NCBI GenBank assembly: GCA_963691885.1
Contig: OY829843.1
Location: 2,666,001-2,730,000, forward strand
Length of the DNA: 64,000 bases
From: G963691885 sp963691885
GTDB lineage: Bacteria > Pseudomonadota > Alphaproteobacteria > UBA8366 > Aestuariispiraceae
Direction of reading: 5' to 3'
The notes below the pieces were generated by a model. It was not told where the DNA came from and ran no database searches. It was given only the letters and a program-made list of their open reading frames with translations. The position numbers and the translations under genes were made by a program. Shown here piece by piece: positions 42,951 to 51,081 of this stretch (position 1 is its first letter; the number at the start of each line of letters is the position of its first letter).

Positions 42951-43520
42951 ATGGCTGACATAAATTCTTCAAAATCACAGACACAATCGACCGGTTCGGC
43001 ATCCAGCACTGGGCCAGCTGCCGGGCAGGCTGCGAAACTTGCGGCCAATCCCCTTTTCCTGCGCGAGGAAGAATTGCGGCAAGGCATAGAAATGCTGTTC
43101 TTTGCCTATCGCGACTTCATCGCGGAACCGGACCAGTTCCTGGGGGAAAAAGGATTGGGTCGCGCGCATCACCGCGTCATCTATTTCGTCGGACGCTATC
43201 CGGGCGCCACGGTTTCTGCATTGCTCGGTATTCTTCAGATTACCAAACAGAGCCTGAGCCGGGTTCTGGGGGATCTCGTTCGCGATGGATATATTGTCCA
43301 GCGCCAGGGCAGCGTTGACCGCCGTCAACGTCTGCTCGAACTGACCGAGAAGGGCCGTGAGCTGGAGGAACAATTGACGGAAAATCAGCGCAGGCGTATT
43401 GCGCGGGCCTATCGCGAAGCGGGCGCGGAAGCCGTTGAGGGGTTTCGCAAGGTGATGCTGGGTATTCTGTCGTCAGATGAAGACCGGGCGCGGTTCGACA
43501 ATCCGTCCCGCAAACGCTAG
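42951..43520 (+). CDS. MarR family transcriptional regulator (PetP-like)
   Basis: A 189-residue winged-helix protein: after a Ser/Ala-rich N-terminus of about 35 residues, the MarR core includes GRAHHRVIYFVGRYPGATVS, the recognition helix LQITKQSLSRVLGDLVRDGY and the wing RQGSVDRRQRLLELTEKG. It lies 38 bases before an OmpR-type response regulator. MarR plus OmpR is the arrangement of petP-petR in Rhodobacter capsulatus, where both affect cytochrome bc1 expression. Here a histidine kinase follows as well. Target genes and ligand are unknown. Confidence 0.9.
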   Translation: MADINSSKSQTQSTGSASSTGPAAGQAAKLAANPLFLREEELRQGIEMLFFAYRDFIAEPDQFLGEKGLGRAHHRVIYFVGRYPGATVSALLGILQITKQSLSRVLGDLVRDGYIVQRQGSVDRRQRLLELTEKGRELEEQLTENQRRRIARAYREAGAEAVEGFRKVMLGILSSDEDRARFDNPSRKR

Positions 43521-43558
43521 ATTCAGGGTAAGCGCCACACGTCTGAAAGGACAATACA

Positions 43559-44245
43559 ATGGCTGATCAGGCCCATATCCTTGTCATTGACGATGATACG
43601 CGCCTGCGCGACCTGCTTCAGCGCTACCTTACCGAGGAAGGGTTCCGCGTCACAACGGCAGCGGACGCAGCCGAGGCGCGCAAGAAGATTCAGGCGATGC
43701 AGTTCGACCTGCTGATCGTGGATATCATGATGCCGGGTGAAAGCGGTCTCGACCTGACCCGGGATATTCGCCAGACGGGAAGCGTGCCCATTCTGATGCT
43801 GACGGCCATGGGCGAGACCCAGGCCCGGATCGACGGGTTGGAGGCAGGTGCCGATGACTATCTCGGGAAACCATTTGAACCTCGGGAACTGGTGCTGCGC
43901 ATTCAGTCTATCTTGCGCCGGACACCGGCTGAGGCAGAGGTAGAAACACCATCTCAGGTCTCTCTCGGTGATGCGATGTTCGACCTTAATCGACAAACGC
44001 TGTACCGAGGGTCAAAAGCGGTTCGCTTGACCAGCACCGAGGTCTTGCTGTTGACCAGTCTGGCCAGTGAGGCGGGTCGTATTATGAGCCGTCGTGAATT
44101 GGCGGTGAAATGCGACCTGTCCGGCGGGGATCGCAACATTGATGTTCAGGTGACCCGTCTGCGCCGTAAAATAGAACCCGACAGTCGGGTGCCGCAATAT
44201 CTTCACACCGTTAGGGGACGGGGCTATGTTCTTCGTCCTGACTGA
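43559..44245 (+). CDS. OmpR-family response regulator (PetR-like)
   Basis: A 228-residue two-domain regulator: receiver with acidic D11-D13, phosphoacceptor D55 (LIVDIMMPG) and K104 (YLGKPF), then a winged-helix DNA-binding domain (SKAVRLTSTEVLLLTSLASE and NIDVQVTRLRRKIEPD). AAAGGACA precedes the ATG. The EnvZ-like kinase starts 27 bases downstream, so they form a cognate pair. In the MarR-response regulator-kinase order it matches the conserved alphaproteobacterial OmpR/EnvZ locus next to ilvE; osmotic or envelope signals are likely by analogy only. Confidence 0.95.
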   Translation: MADQAHILVIDDDTRLRDLLQRYLTEEGFRVTTAADAAEARKKIQAMQFDLLIVDIMMPGESGLDLTRDIRQTGSVPILMLTAMGETQARIDGLEAGADDYLGKPFEPRELVLRIQSILRRTPAEAEVETPSQVSLGDAMFDLNRQTLYRGSKAVRLTSTEVLLLTSLASEAGRIMSRRELAVKCDLSGGDRNIDVQVTRLRRKIEPDSRVPQYLHTVRGRGYVLRPD

Positions 44246-44272
44246 ATCGACCTTGTGCACAGTTAAAGGGTT

Positions 44273-45601
44273 ATGACGCCGCTCCGCGTTTATGTGAAAT
44301 ACCTGTTGCCCCGAACGCTTTACGGGCGGGCCCTGCTGATTATCATCATGCCGTTGATCCTGTTGCAGGTCGTCTCCACCTGGATTTTTTATGACCGTCA
44401 CTGGAATACGGTGACCTGGCGGCTGGCAACCTCTATCGCTGGCGATATCGCGATGGTCGTTGACCAGATTCAGCGCAATCCGGAAAACACGACGGACCTT
44501 TTCAACTCTGCGGCGGCGACGATGGAATTGGTCATGATCCTGCGACCGGACGAGATTTTGCCCAATGTCACGCAAGCCAAAGATTCCGGCCTGGTCGGGC
44601 GGCTGCTTGGCGCCGCCATGGATGAGCGTGTTCGCCGTCCCTATCGTCTGGACACAAGTTCGTTTGTTCAGGAAGTGATCGTCGATGTGCAATTGGCAAA
44701 CGGTGTCCTGACGGTTGTTATACCGGGAAGCCGTGTCTTCAGCTCCACCACCTATATCTTCATCATGTGGATGGTGGGCACCTCGCTTGTGCTGTTTGCG
44801 GTCGCGTCAATCTTTATGCGCAATCAGGTTCGTCCCATCAGGCGACTTGCCGGTGCGGTGGACAGCTTTGGCAAGGGGCGGGAACCCGATGAGGGTGAGG
44901 ATATAAAGCCCGAAGGGGCGCAGGAAGTGCGTCAGGCCACCCATGCCTTTAACCTGATGGCGGAACGCGTCCGCCGGCAGATCCGACAGCGTACCGACAT
45001 GCTGTCCGGCGTCAGTCACGATCTGCGCACGCCATTGACGCGTATGCGTTTGCAACTGGCCATGTTGGGTCGGGGGCCGGAAATCGAAGAGCTGAAAGAA
45101 AACATCTCTGAGATGGAAAAGATGGTGGAAGGGTATCTGACCTTTGCGAAAGGCGAGGGCGGGGAACCTTCTGTGGAGACGGACCTGACCGAGCTGGTGT
45201 TTGAGATCGGGGATCAGTGGCGGCGTGACGGCATGTCGATTGACACCCATATCGAAGGCAGTATCGCAACCTGGATCAAGCCCGATGCTTTTCGCCGTTG
45301 CGTTAACAATCTGATCGGAAATGCCAGCCGTCACGCAAAGAATATCTGGGTCCGCGCGGGGCGTCGCGGTGACGCCATCGAGCTGACGGTTGAGGATGAT
45401 GGTCCAGGCATTCCGGAAGATAAGAGGGAGGAGGCATTCCGTCCTTTCGTCAGGCTGGATCGCAGCCGCAATCTGGACCAAGGCGGGACGGGTCTTGGCC
45501 TCTCTATCGCGCGTGATATTGCGCGGGTGCACGGCGGCGAGCTTTACCTTGAAGATTCACCCCATGGTGGGCTGCGCGCCCGGATCCGCCTGCCGGTCTA
45601 G
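44273..45601 (+). CDS. EnvZ-like sensor histidine kinase
   Basis: A 442-residue inner-membrane kinase: first membrane helix at about residues 18-40, a periplasmic domain of about 115 residues, second helix at about 160-182, HAMP linker 183-238, phosphoacceptor H249 in LSGVSHDLRTPLTRMRLQL, N-box NNLIGNASRH, G1 DDGPGIPED and G2 GTGLGLSIARD. This is the EnvZ architecture. It follows its response regulator by 27 bases. Its TAG stop is one base from the stop of the convergent csaA gene, so its transcript must run into csaA antisense unless terminated inside the coding region. Confidence 0.95.
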   Translation: MTPLRVYVKYLLPRTLYGRALLIIIMPLILLQVVSTWIFYDRHWNTVTWRLATSIAGDIAMVVDQIQRNPENTTDLFNSAAATMELVMILRPDEILPNVTQAKDSGLVGRLLGAAMDERVRRPYRLDTSSFVQEVIVDVQLANGVLTVVIPGSRVFSSTTYIFIMWMVGTSLVLFAVASIFMRNQVRPIRRLAGAVDSFGKGREPDEGEDIKPEGAQEVRQATHAFNLMAERVRRQIRQRTDMLSGVSHDLRTPLTRMRLQLAMLGRGPEIEELKENISEMEKMVEGYLTFAKGEGGEPSVETDLTELVFEIGDQWRRDGMSIDTHIEGSIATWIKPDAFRRCVNNLIGNASRHAKNIWVRAGRRGDAIELTVEDDGPGIPEDKREEAFRPFVRLDRSRNLDQGGTGLGLSIARDIARVHGGELYLEDSPHGGLRARIRLPV

Positions 45602-45602
45602 C

Positions 45603-45941
45603 CTAGTGCAGGCGTGATCCGTTTGGGACAGGGCCGCTGGGCTGAACCAGAACAATGGCGCCATCCTCGTCTGAAAAACCCAGGACCAGACATTCTGACA
45701 TAAACTTGCCAATCTGTTTGGGCGGAAAGTTCACAACTGCTGCAACCTGACGACCGGGCAGCGTCTCGGGGGTGTAGTGCACGGTGATCTGGGCAGAGCT
45801 TTTCCGTTCCCCGATTTCCGGGCCAAAATCGATCCAAAGTTTGATCGCCGGACGGCGCGCTTCCGGATAGGGTTCTGCGCGGGTAACGGTGCCAACCCGG
45901 ATATCAACGTTCAGAAACTCATCGTAAGTAAGGTCGCTCAT
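45603..45941 (-). CDS. csaA: tRNA-binding domain protein CsaA
   Basis: A 112-residue OB-fold protein of the CsaA type: DIRVGTVTRAEPYPEARRPA near residue 14, SSAQITVHYTPETLPGRQV and the C-terminal GAIVLVQPSGPVPNGSRLH. CsaA dimers bind tRNA and show chaperone or secretion-related activity in Bacillus; the alphaproteobacterial role is unproven. A terminator of the upstream phasin gene (45984-46022) lies before it, so it likely has its own promoter in the short intervening sequence. Confidence 0.92.
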   Translation of the reverse strand: MSDLTYDEFLNVDIRVGTVTRAEPYPEARRPAIKLWIDFGPEIGERKSSAQITVHYTPETLPGRQVAAVVNFPPKQIGKFMSECLVLGFSDEDGAIVLVQPSGPVPNGSRLH

Positions 45942-45983
45942 TTAACTTGCCCTGCTTCATCAAAAAGGTGGCAACACAGATAC

Positions 45984-46022
45984 AAAAAAACCGCCTGACC
46001 CGGCAAGCCGGGCGGCGGTTTT
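45984..46022 (-). terminator. Rho-independent terminator of the phasin gene
   Basis: Stacked stems: AAAACCGCC pairing with GGCGGTTTT outside, CCCGGC with GCCGGG inside around an AA loop. Read on the minus strand it ends in seven T (45984-45990), 50 bases after the phasin stop. Confidence 0.88.
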
Positions 46023-46072
46023 TCAGAACAGGGGTACATTCAGGTCTCGTACAAGACCCGGGGTCTCACGGG

Positions 46073-46570
46073 TTATTTCTTGGCGTTCTCAACAGCCTTT
46101 TTAACTTCTTCAAGGCTTTCCGTCAGACGACCGTTCAAAATTTCAAAAGCTTCACTCTGGGATTTTGCCATCATTTCCGACAGTTCTTTCATGTTGGAAA
46201 CGGCTTCTTCGATCGCCATTTTCACGGTATCGAGATTTTTGGCGACATTGGCGTCAGGCGTCCCGCCAGCGGAAGCTTCCTGGGTCAGGGCAGAGGCCTC
46301 ATCAACGATTTCCTTGAAGATCTCGCCCTGGCGCTTCATCACAGCCTGAATACCTTCAACAGCGGTTTTGTTTGCGCTGGCGATGGCTTCAAAGTTTTTG
46401 CGCTGGGAAGCGGCAATCTCGGACATGTCGATCATCGGTGTCTGCATCTTGGAAAAAACACCGGCCATGTCTGAATTCAGGAACGGGTTTTTGGAAGCAT
46501 CAAGAAACGGGTTGTTCTGTGGATCCAAGAACGGGTTGTTCTTGAAATCGAAAAAGCTGGTCTGGCTCAT
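46073..46570 (-). CDS. Phasin family protein
   Basis: A 165-residue amphipathic helical protein of the phasin_2 type, coating polyhydroxyalkanoate granules. The N-terminus has a short repeated element (FFDFKNNPFLDPQNNPFLDA then SKNPFLN) that is unusual; the rest (EIAASQRKNFEAIASANKTA, VSNMKELSEMMAKSQSEAFE) is the typical helix. Its promoter region carries two identical palindromes (46617-46690) that look like operators, and a TetR-type gene with an H1-like tail is directly upstream. No PHA synthase is in the window, so granule formation is inferred from the family. Confidence 0.9.
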   Translation of the reverse strand: MSQTSFFDFKNNPFLDPQNNPFLDASKNPFLNSDMAGVFSKMQTPMIDMSEIAASQRKNFEAIASANKTAVEGIQAVMKRQGEIFKEIVDEASALTQEASAGGTPDANVAKNLDTVKMAIEEAVSNMKELSEMMAKSQSEAFEILNGRLTESLEEVKKAVENAKK

Positions 46571-46616
46571 TGTTTTCTCCTGACCCCTGAATGGAGTGCT
46601 ATTATCTCTTTAGATT

Positions 46617-46690
46617 ATTGTGCGCTGCACAATACGCTTTGATAGCCTTAGGAATAGCGTGCCGTCAAGCAATATTGTGCAACGCACAAT
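46617..46690. promoter_or_regulatory. Paired palindromic operators upstream of phasin
   Basis: Two perfect inverted repeats with identical arms, ATTGTGC-GCT-GCACAAT (46617-46633) and ATTGTGC-AAC-GCACAAT (46674-46690), 57 bases apart, lie between the phasin start (46570) and the end of the TetR-type gene. The core TGC-N3-GCA agrees with the CTGC-N3-GCAG type of site reported for the PHA regulator PhaR in Rhodobacter. The bound protein could be PhaR, encoded elsewhere, or the neighbouring TetR regulator. Confidence 0.65.
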
Positions 46691-46712
46691 AAATTACGAT
46701 GAAAATTGTGGC

Positions 46713-47447
46713 TTATTGTCCGCCGGTGCCAAATCGATCCGGTATTGAATTGGCGAAGCTCTCTGCACGCCCCAGATTTTTGTCCAGTGCAGCCATGGTC
46801 TGGCTGAGATCTGACGTCTCGTCCTTCAGCCAGACACGAGCGGTGGCAAGCCAGACCGCGGACAATCCCTTCACATTCAGAATGCCTCTGATCCCGTCTG
46901 AGGGCAGACGTGCTGCGGCCAACATCCAGGCCATTGAACGACTGAGTGATTTTGCCAATGCAAGTGACGTTACGGGATCTCGGATTAAATCCACGCTCAG
47001 GCGTTCGATGCCGGGCTTGAACGGTTCCAGAGCATCAAACCGCCGCATCAGAATATCAAACAGAAGGTCGCGGGCGGTCTCCTCGCCCATTGCATCCTCC
47101 GGGTCCGTCCCGTCGAGGACGTCCAGATCAACTTGGCGCTGGAAAGCGATCAACAGGCCCTGCCGGGAACCATATTCGCGGGTCAGATCGCCCAATGAAT
47201 GCCCGGACGCTTCGGCGAGGCCGGCCATATCGAAACCGGCCCATCCATGTTCGGCGATCAGGTCAAAAGCCACGGCAATCGGATCAGTGACTGGCGGTGG
47301 GGTCGTGTCAGCCTTCGCCTTTTGCGCCTCCGCCGATTTGGAGGCGGCTTTCTTCGCCGCCGCCTTCTTTGCGGTTCCCTTTTTCGCCGATGATTTCTTT
47401 GCGGCAGCTTTTTTGGCGCCGGCTTTCTTGGACGGTTCGTTTCTCAT
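46713..47447 (-). CDS. TetR-family regulator with histone H1-like Lys/Ala tail
   Basis: A 244-residue protein. Residues 7-45 are a Lys/Ala-rich repeat (KKAGAKKAAAKKSSAKKG and continuing) like histone H1 or AlgP tails. A TetR-like helical region follows (DPIAVAFDLIAEHGWAGFDM, AGLAEASGHSLGDLTREYGS), with a degenerate recognition segment, then a helical C-terminal domain of about 130 residues. The tail probably binds nucleic acid without sequence specificity; fusion to a TetR fold is unusual. It is immediately upstream of phasin, with two palindromic sites between them. A COQ9-like lipid-binding role is an alternative because COQ9 shares the TetR fold. Confidence 0.8.
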   Translation of the reverse strand: MRNEPSKKAGAKKAAAKKSSAKKGTAKKAAAKKAASKSAEAQKAKADTTPPPVTDPIAVAFDLIAEHGWAGFDMAGLAEASGHSLGDLTREYGSRQGLLIAFQRQVDLDVLDGTDPEDAMGEETARDLLFDILMRRFDALEPFKPGIERLSVDLIRDPVTSLALAKSLSRSMAWMLAAARLPSDGIRGILNVKGLSAVWLATARVWLKDETSDLSQTMAALDKNLGRAESFANSIPDRFGTGGQ

Positions 47448-47485
47448 ACCAAAGACATGGTATCGATTGACGTCAAAGCAAGGGG

Positions 47486-48307
47486 TTATCCGGCCAGTTC
47501 GCGCCCGCGCTGGGTGGCGGCTGCGATAGCCCTGGTCATCAAAGGCTGCAAGGCGTCGTCTGCCATCAGGACTTGCAGGGCTTCGTATGTTGTACCGGCA
47601 GGTGAGGTTACATTCTGCCGCAGGGTGGCTGGGGCTTCGTCACTGTTGAGTGCGAGTTGGCCTGCACCCGCGACTGTCACCAACGATAACTGGGCTGCGA
47701 GTTCAGCCGGTAATCCAGCCTCTATTCCAGCCTGAGTCATGCATTCGATCATCAGGAAGACATAGGCAGGGCCGCCACCGGAAAGGGCGGTGACCGCGTC
47801 CATCAACCCTTCATCGTTGACGGCATGGGCCTCCCCCACCGCGCGCAGCAGGGCGAGGGACAAATCCATTTGTCCAGAACTTGTTCGACCATTGGGGTAG
47901 AGCACGGTGATCCCCTGGCCAATCGCGGCGGGCGTGTTTGGCATCGCACGCACGATTGCTGCCTCCGGTCCCAGGGCGCGTTCAAAAACTGCCATGCTGG
48001 TGCCAGCCGCGATGGAGATGAAGACACTGTCAGGACCGGCGAAACCGGCATAGTGACCGAGGACCGCATCCATCTGTTGCGGCTTCACAGCCAGAACCAC
48101 AACCTCCGGGTCGAAGCCGTCGGGCAGTTCCGATGGATCCGCGAGAACGGTGACCCCATCGCGCCCTGCAAAATCTGCGGCACCTGTCGGTTCAATGATT
48201 GTTACGCCAGCCGCGGCAATGCTGCTTTCCAGCCAGCCGTTTAGCAACGCGCCGCCCATCTTGCCGCACCCTATCAGCAAGAGTGGTCTTGTCAATTTTT
48301 CGGACAT
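47486..48307 (-). CDS. proC: Pyrroline-5-carboxylate reductase
   Basis: Last step of proline synthesis, reducing 1-pyrroline-5-carboxylate with NAD(P)H. The 273-residue protein has the Rossmann motif LLIGCGKMGGALLNGWL at the start, VVLAVKPQQMDAVL, VRAMPNTPAAIGQGITVL and the C-terminal dimer helix signature VTALSGGGPAYVFLMIECM, PAGTTYEAL. It lies between the YbjN gene, 72 bases upstream, and the H1-tailed regulator, 38 bases downstream, all on the minus strand. The YbjN-proC order is common in alphaproteobacteria. Confidence 0.96.
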   Translation of the reverse strand: MSEKLTRPLLLIGCGKMGGALLNGWLESSIAAAGVTIIEPTGAADFAGRDGVTVLADPSELPDGFDPEVVVLAVKPQQMDAVLGHYAGFAGPDSVFISIAAGTSMAVFERALGPEAAIVRAMPNTPAAIGQGITVLYPNGRTSSGQMDLSLALLRAVGEAHAVNDEGLMDAVTALSGGGPAYVFLMIECMTQAGIEAGLPAELAAQLSLVTVAGAGQLALNSDEAPATLRQNVTSPAGTTYEALQVLMADDALQPLMTRAIAAATQRGRELAG

Positions 48308-48379
48308 GTCAGTCTCCCCAATACCTTGTCTGTCTGTGACAGGGTCACAGTCAACAAATTCGATCTTGTGTTCGGGAGT

Positions 48380-48883
48380 TTACGCTTCGCCCTGGCAATC
48401 CAGCAATGCCGCAGATACGGCTTCGTCCGGTGTATAGCCGCCCCAGATCAAAAACTGGAAGGCCGGGAAGAAGCGTTCGCATTCAGCGAGCGCGATATCC
48501 ATCATGTCTTCCAGTGTTTCGACTGAAACATGGCTGAGACCCCGTGTGGGGATCGTTTGCCGGTAGGTTGGCGTGCCTTGCTCACTGCTCAGGTCAAAGT
48601 GACCCATCCACATGCGTTGGTTTACAAGGGCCAGCAGATGATTGACCCGCGCCCTCGTGTCTTCCGGAATTTTCATGTCGAAGGAACAGGTGAAGTAGAG
48701 CGCATGCATATCTTCGCGCCAAACGAAGAAGAGACGGTAGTCGCACCAACCCCCGGTCGTTTCGACCAGAATCTCATGCTCGTCAGGGCGTTCAAACGGC
48801 CATTCGTTCTCGGTGAACATCGCTTCCAGAACATCCAAAGGATTCGGGAATCCGGCCTCGCCGTAGATATACGCCGTGTCCAT
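48380..48883 (-). CDS. YbjN domain-containing protein
   Basis: A protein of about 167 residues with the YbjN fold: NPLDVLEAMFTENEWPFERP near the start, WCDYRLFFVWREDMHALYFT, VNHLLALVNQRMWMGHFDLS and the C-terminal CERFFPAFQFLIWGGYTPDE. YbjN proteins resemble type III secretion chaperones in fold and influence motility and stress responses in E. coli; the molecular role is unclear. The frame stays open back to 49057, but the ATG at 48883 follows GAAGGGG by 8 bases and gives family length; ATG 48970 is possible. Confidence 0.85.
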   Translation of the reverse strand: MDTAYIYGEAGFPNPLDVLEAMFTENEWPFERPDEHEILVETTGGWCDYRLFFVWREDMHALYFTCSFDMKIPEDTRARVNHLLALVNQRMWMGHFDLSSEQGTPTYRQTIPTRGLSHVSVETLEDMMDIALAECERFFPAFQFLIWGGYTPDEAVSAALLDCQGEA

Positions 48884-49189
48884 TTCTATGTCCCCTTCAA
48901 CGGATGCTTTCGCATCGACCGCCCAACAGAAAACCGCGTCAGACTGTTCATCTATATATGGTTGAGACATCGATATGTTGTGATGTCCAACCACCCCTCT
49001 ACAAGGATTAGACTGCCATACGCGAATCGAGCGCCGCAAGCGCGTGAAAAACGCCATGGCTAACCCTGTGTAATTAAACGGGTTTTGATTCCTGTTGACT
49101 CAAGTTTGGGAATCGCTTGGACGCGAAAATCGACAAAGTGATTTGCGCGGTATCTGAATACGTAAATCCGAGCGTTGTTTTGGGACTCA
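48884..49189. other. About 300-base gap between the CoA transferase and YbjN genes
   Basis: The reading frame of YbjN continues through part of this stretch, so a longer form of that protein is the only coding alternative I see. No terminator with a T-tract and no clear promoter or palindrome is visible. Confidence 0.4.
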
Positions 49190-50599
49190 TTAGACAGCGG
49201 TTTTTGGCAACCATTCCGATTCCGCGCGATGCAGTTTTCGCGCCGGGCCAGGCCATTGGATTTCTCGACCGTCAAGCTGCAGGGGGAACCGCATCCTTCG
49301 ACCGAGACCCCAGTCACTTTCCTCAATTTTGTCCATGAAGTCTTCGTCCCGTATTTCCGGCAGACCTTCTCCCGAAACTTCGGACGCGGTGCCAGTCAAA
49401 AGATTGGCGACCCGGGCCAATGATACCCGAGCCGACCAGATGTCACCCGTCGCCTGTTTCTGGCGCAAGGCCTGAAGCGTGCAAGCGGCCATCAGATAAC
49501 CGGTTGCATGATCCAGCGCCTGGGCCGTCAGCGGGCGGGGTTTGCCGATCCCGGAACATGCCATGCCATAGTCAGCAATGCCGCTGCTCATTTGAACCAG
49601 ACTGTCAAAGCCGCGTCTTGAAGACCAGGGGCCGGTCCAGCCATAGGCGTTCAGGGCGATATCGACAATGCCAGGGCTGAGCTTTTGGATTGCCGTGTCG
49701 TCATAACCAAGCTTGTCCAGCGCATCTCGACGCAACCCGTGAACAAATATATCCGCGCTGGCGATCAACCGTTCGAAATCGTCCCGCCCCTTATTCGTCT
49801 TGAGATCGAGTGTCGCGCTGCGTTTGCCCAGCATGATTTCCTGGATCGTGCCCTGTTCGTCCCAGCCGGGCGGGTCAATACGCAGGACGTCGGCGCCATA
49901 TCCTGCAAGAAAACGTGTTGCGACAGGTCCTGCCAGGATCCGCGTCATATCCAGGACCCGCAGACCAGCAAGTGGTTTGGCGTCATTGACCTCATGGTCT
50001 TTGGTTGACGCATTTTCATCGATTTTAGTCCAGTGGACCAAAGGTTCGGATGCAACAGCGCGGCCTTGTGGATGGTTTGCCCAATCCGTGGAACTGCGCA
50101 TCTCAGCGGCGCAACCGCCCTCTTGCACCACAGCGTTCTCAACGTCGAGTGAGGACATGGTTGAGATCTTCGCGGTCAGACCCTGCTTGTCCTGTTCTGG
50201 ATTGTCGCTCAGCGCTTTGCCAAGAATCCCTTTCATGGCGGCAATGCGATGGGCATAGAGATTGGTGTGCAAACGGACCCAGCCGTCTTTTGTCTGATAG
50301 TTTCCCGCGAACGCATCCCAGATGCTGGGAAGTTGCCAGTCAATTGGCCGCAGTGTCGTGCTGAACCAACGGGTTGCCAGGGTTCGATCGACCCTGATTT
50401 CAGGTCGACTTCCGGATGCATCATGCTGAAATCCGGCCAGGGCATTTCCGGCCGCCGCGATGGAACTGCTGGCAAGTCCGGTCAGGTCAAAATAGTCGTT
50501 TGAGCTATGATCCCCGTGAAAGGTGATGGTGCCGCGATCCTCCTCTAAACCGGTTGGATTGGTCGCGGTGAGGATTTCATCCAGAAAAGCGTGTGACAC
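49190..50599 (-). CDS. CaiB/BaiF-type CoA transferase with N-terminal half-domain
   Basis: A 469-residue family III CoA transferase. The usual CaiB start, PLAGLRVLDMTRILAGPVATR followed by GADVLRIDPP, appears only at residue 209, and the candidate catalytic aspartate is D363 in ALDHATG. Residues 80-200 (LATRWFSTTLRPIDWQLP, then WDAFAGNYQTKDGWVRLHTN) resemble the C-terminal region of a CaiB-like protein. The order of parts thus looks permuted or derived from a fused pair. Start is GTG 50599, with no strong Shine-Dalgarno, 5 bases after the ubiK stop, so translation may be coupled. Substrate unknown. Confidence 0.83.
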   Translation of the reverse strand: MSHAFLDEILTATNPTGLEEDRGTITFHGDHSSNDYFDLTGLASSSIAAAGNALAGFQHDASGSRPEIRVDRTLATRWFSTTLRPIDWQLPSIWDAFAGNYQTKDGWVRLHTNLYAHRIAAMKGILGKALSDNPEQDKQGLTAKISTMSSLDVENAVVQEGGCAAEMRSSTDWANHPQGRAVASEPLVHWTKIDENASTKDHEVNDAKPLAGLRVLDMTRILAGPVATRFLAGYGADVLRIDPPGWDEQGTIQEIMLGKRSATLDLKTNKGRDDFERLIASADIFVHGLRRDALDKLGYDDTAIQKLSPGIVDIALNAYGWTGPWSSRRGFDSLVQMSSGIADYGMACSGIGKPRPLTAQALDHATGYLMAACTLQALRQKQATGDIWSARVSLARVANLLTGTASEVSGEGLPEIRDEDFMDKIEESDWGLGRRMRFPLQLDGREIQWPGPARKLHRAESEWLPKTAV

Positions 50600-50604
50600 G
50601 GGTT

Positions 50605-50916
50605 TTAATCCGCGGGGTCAGCCTTGGGTTTGCGGGCGCGTGGTGTTTTTGCCGATTTTGCGGCACCGGCGTTTTTCAGGGCTTCTTCAAGGGCAGCAAC
50701 GCGTGCTTCGAGTTTTTCCTGTTCTTCACGGGCTTTAACGGCGACCGCTTTAATCGCGTCAAACTCGTCGCGGGGGACGACATCCATATCAGCCAGGACG
50801 CGTTCCAACCGGCTTTTTACAAGGGTTTCGACCTCGTCCCGGATGCCGGAAAAGGCACCGGCGGCACCACCTGCCACACGGGCGAAATCATCAAATATCT
50901 TTCCGGTCGTCTGCAT
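50605..50916 (-). CDS. ubiK: Ubiquinone biosynthesis accessory factor UbiK (BMFP)
   Basis: A 103-residue coiled-coil protein of the BMFP/UbiK family: amphipathic start GKIFDDFARVAGGAAGAFSG, FDAIKAVAVKAREEQEKLEA and ARVAALEEAL trimeric coiled coil, then a Lys/Ala/Pro-rich tail. UbiK interacts with UbiJ in the ubiquinone metabolon and has membrane-fusogenic activity. The VVPRDEFDAIKAV segment corresponds to the family-typical V-x-REEF. It is first in a probable pair with the CoA transferase and divergent from hldD; the alphaproteobacterial neighbourhood ubiK/lgt/MidA is retained. Confidence 0.9.
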   Translation of the reverse strand: MQTTGKIFDDFARVAGGAAGAFSGIRDEVETLVKSRLERVLADMDVVPRDEFDAIKAVAVKAREEQEKLEARVAALEEALKNAGAAKSAKTPRARKPKADPAD

Positions 50917-51081
50917 CTGCTCTCTCCAACCAAATTGTTCTCCCTATATATAAGGATGATGGCGGAGATTGCACGTGATTGATCTCACGACAAAGTGCCC
51001 GACCCGATTGATTGCGATGACGGGCAACGGTGCTTATAAAGCGAGGCAGGCGAGACTGGCGGAAAGTAAAGGCGGGTTCTG

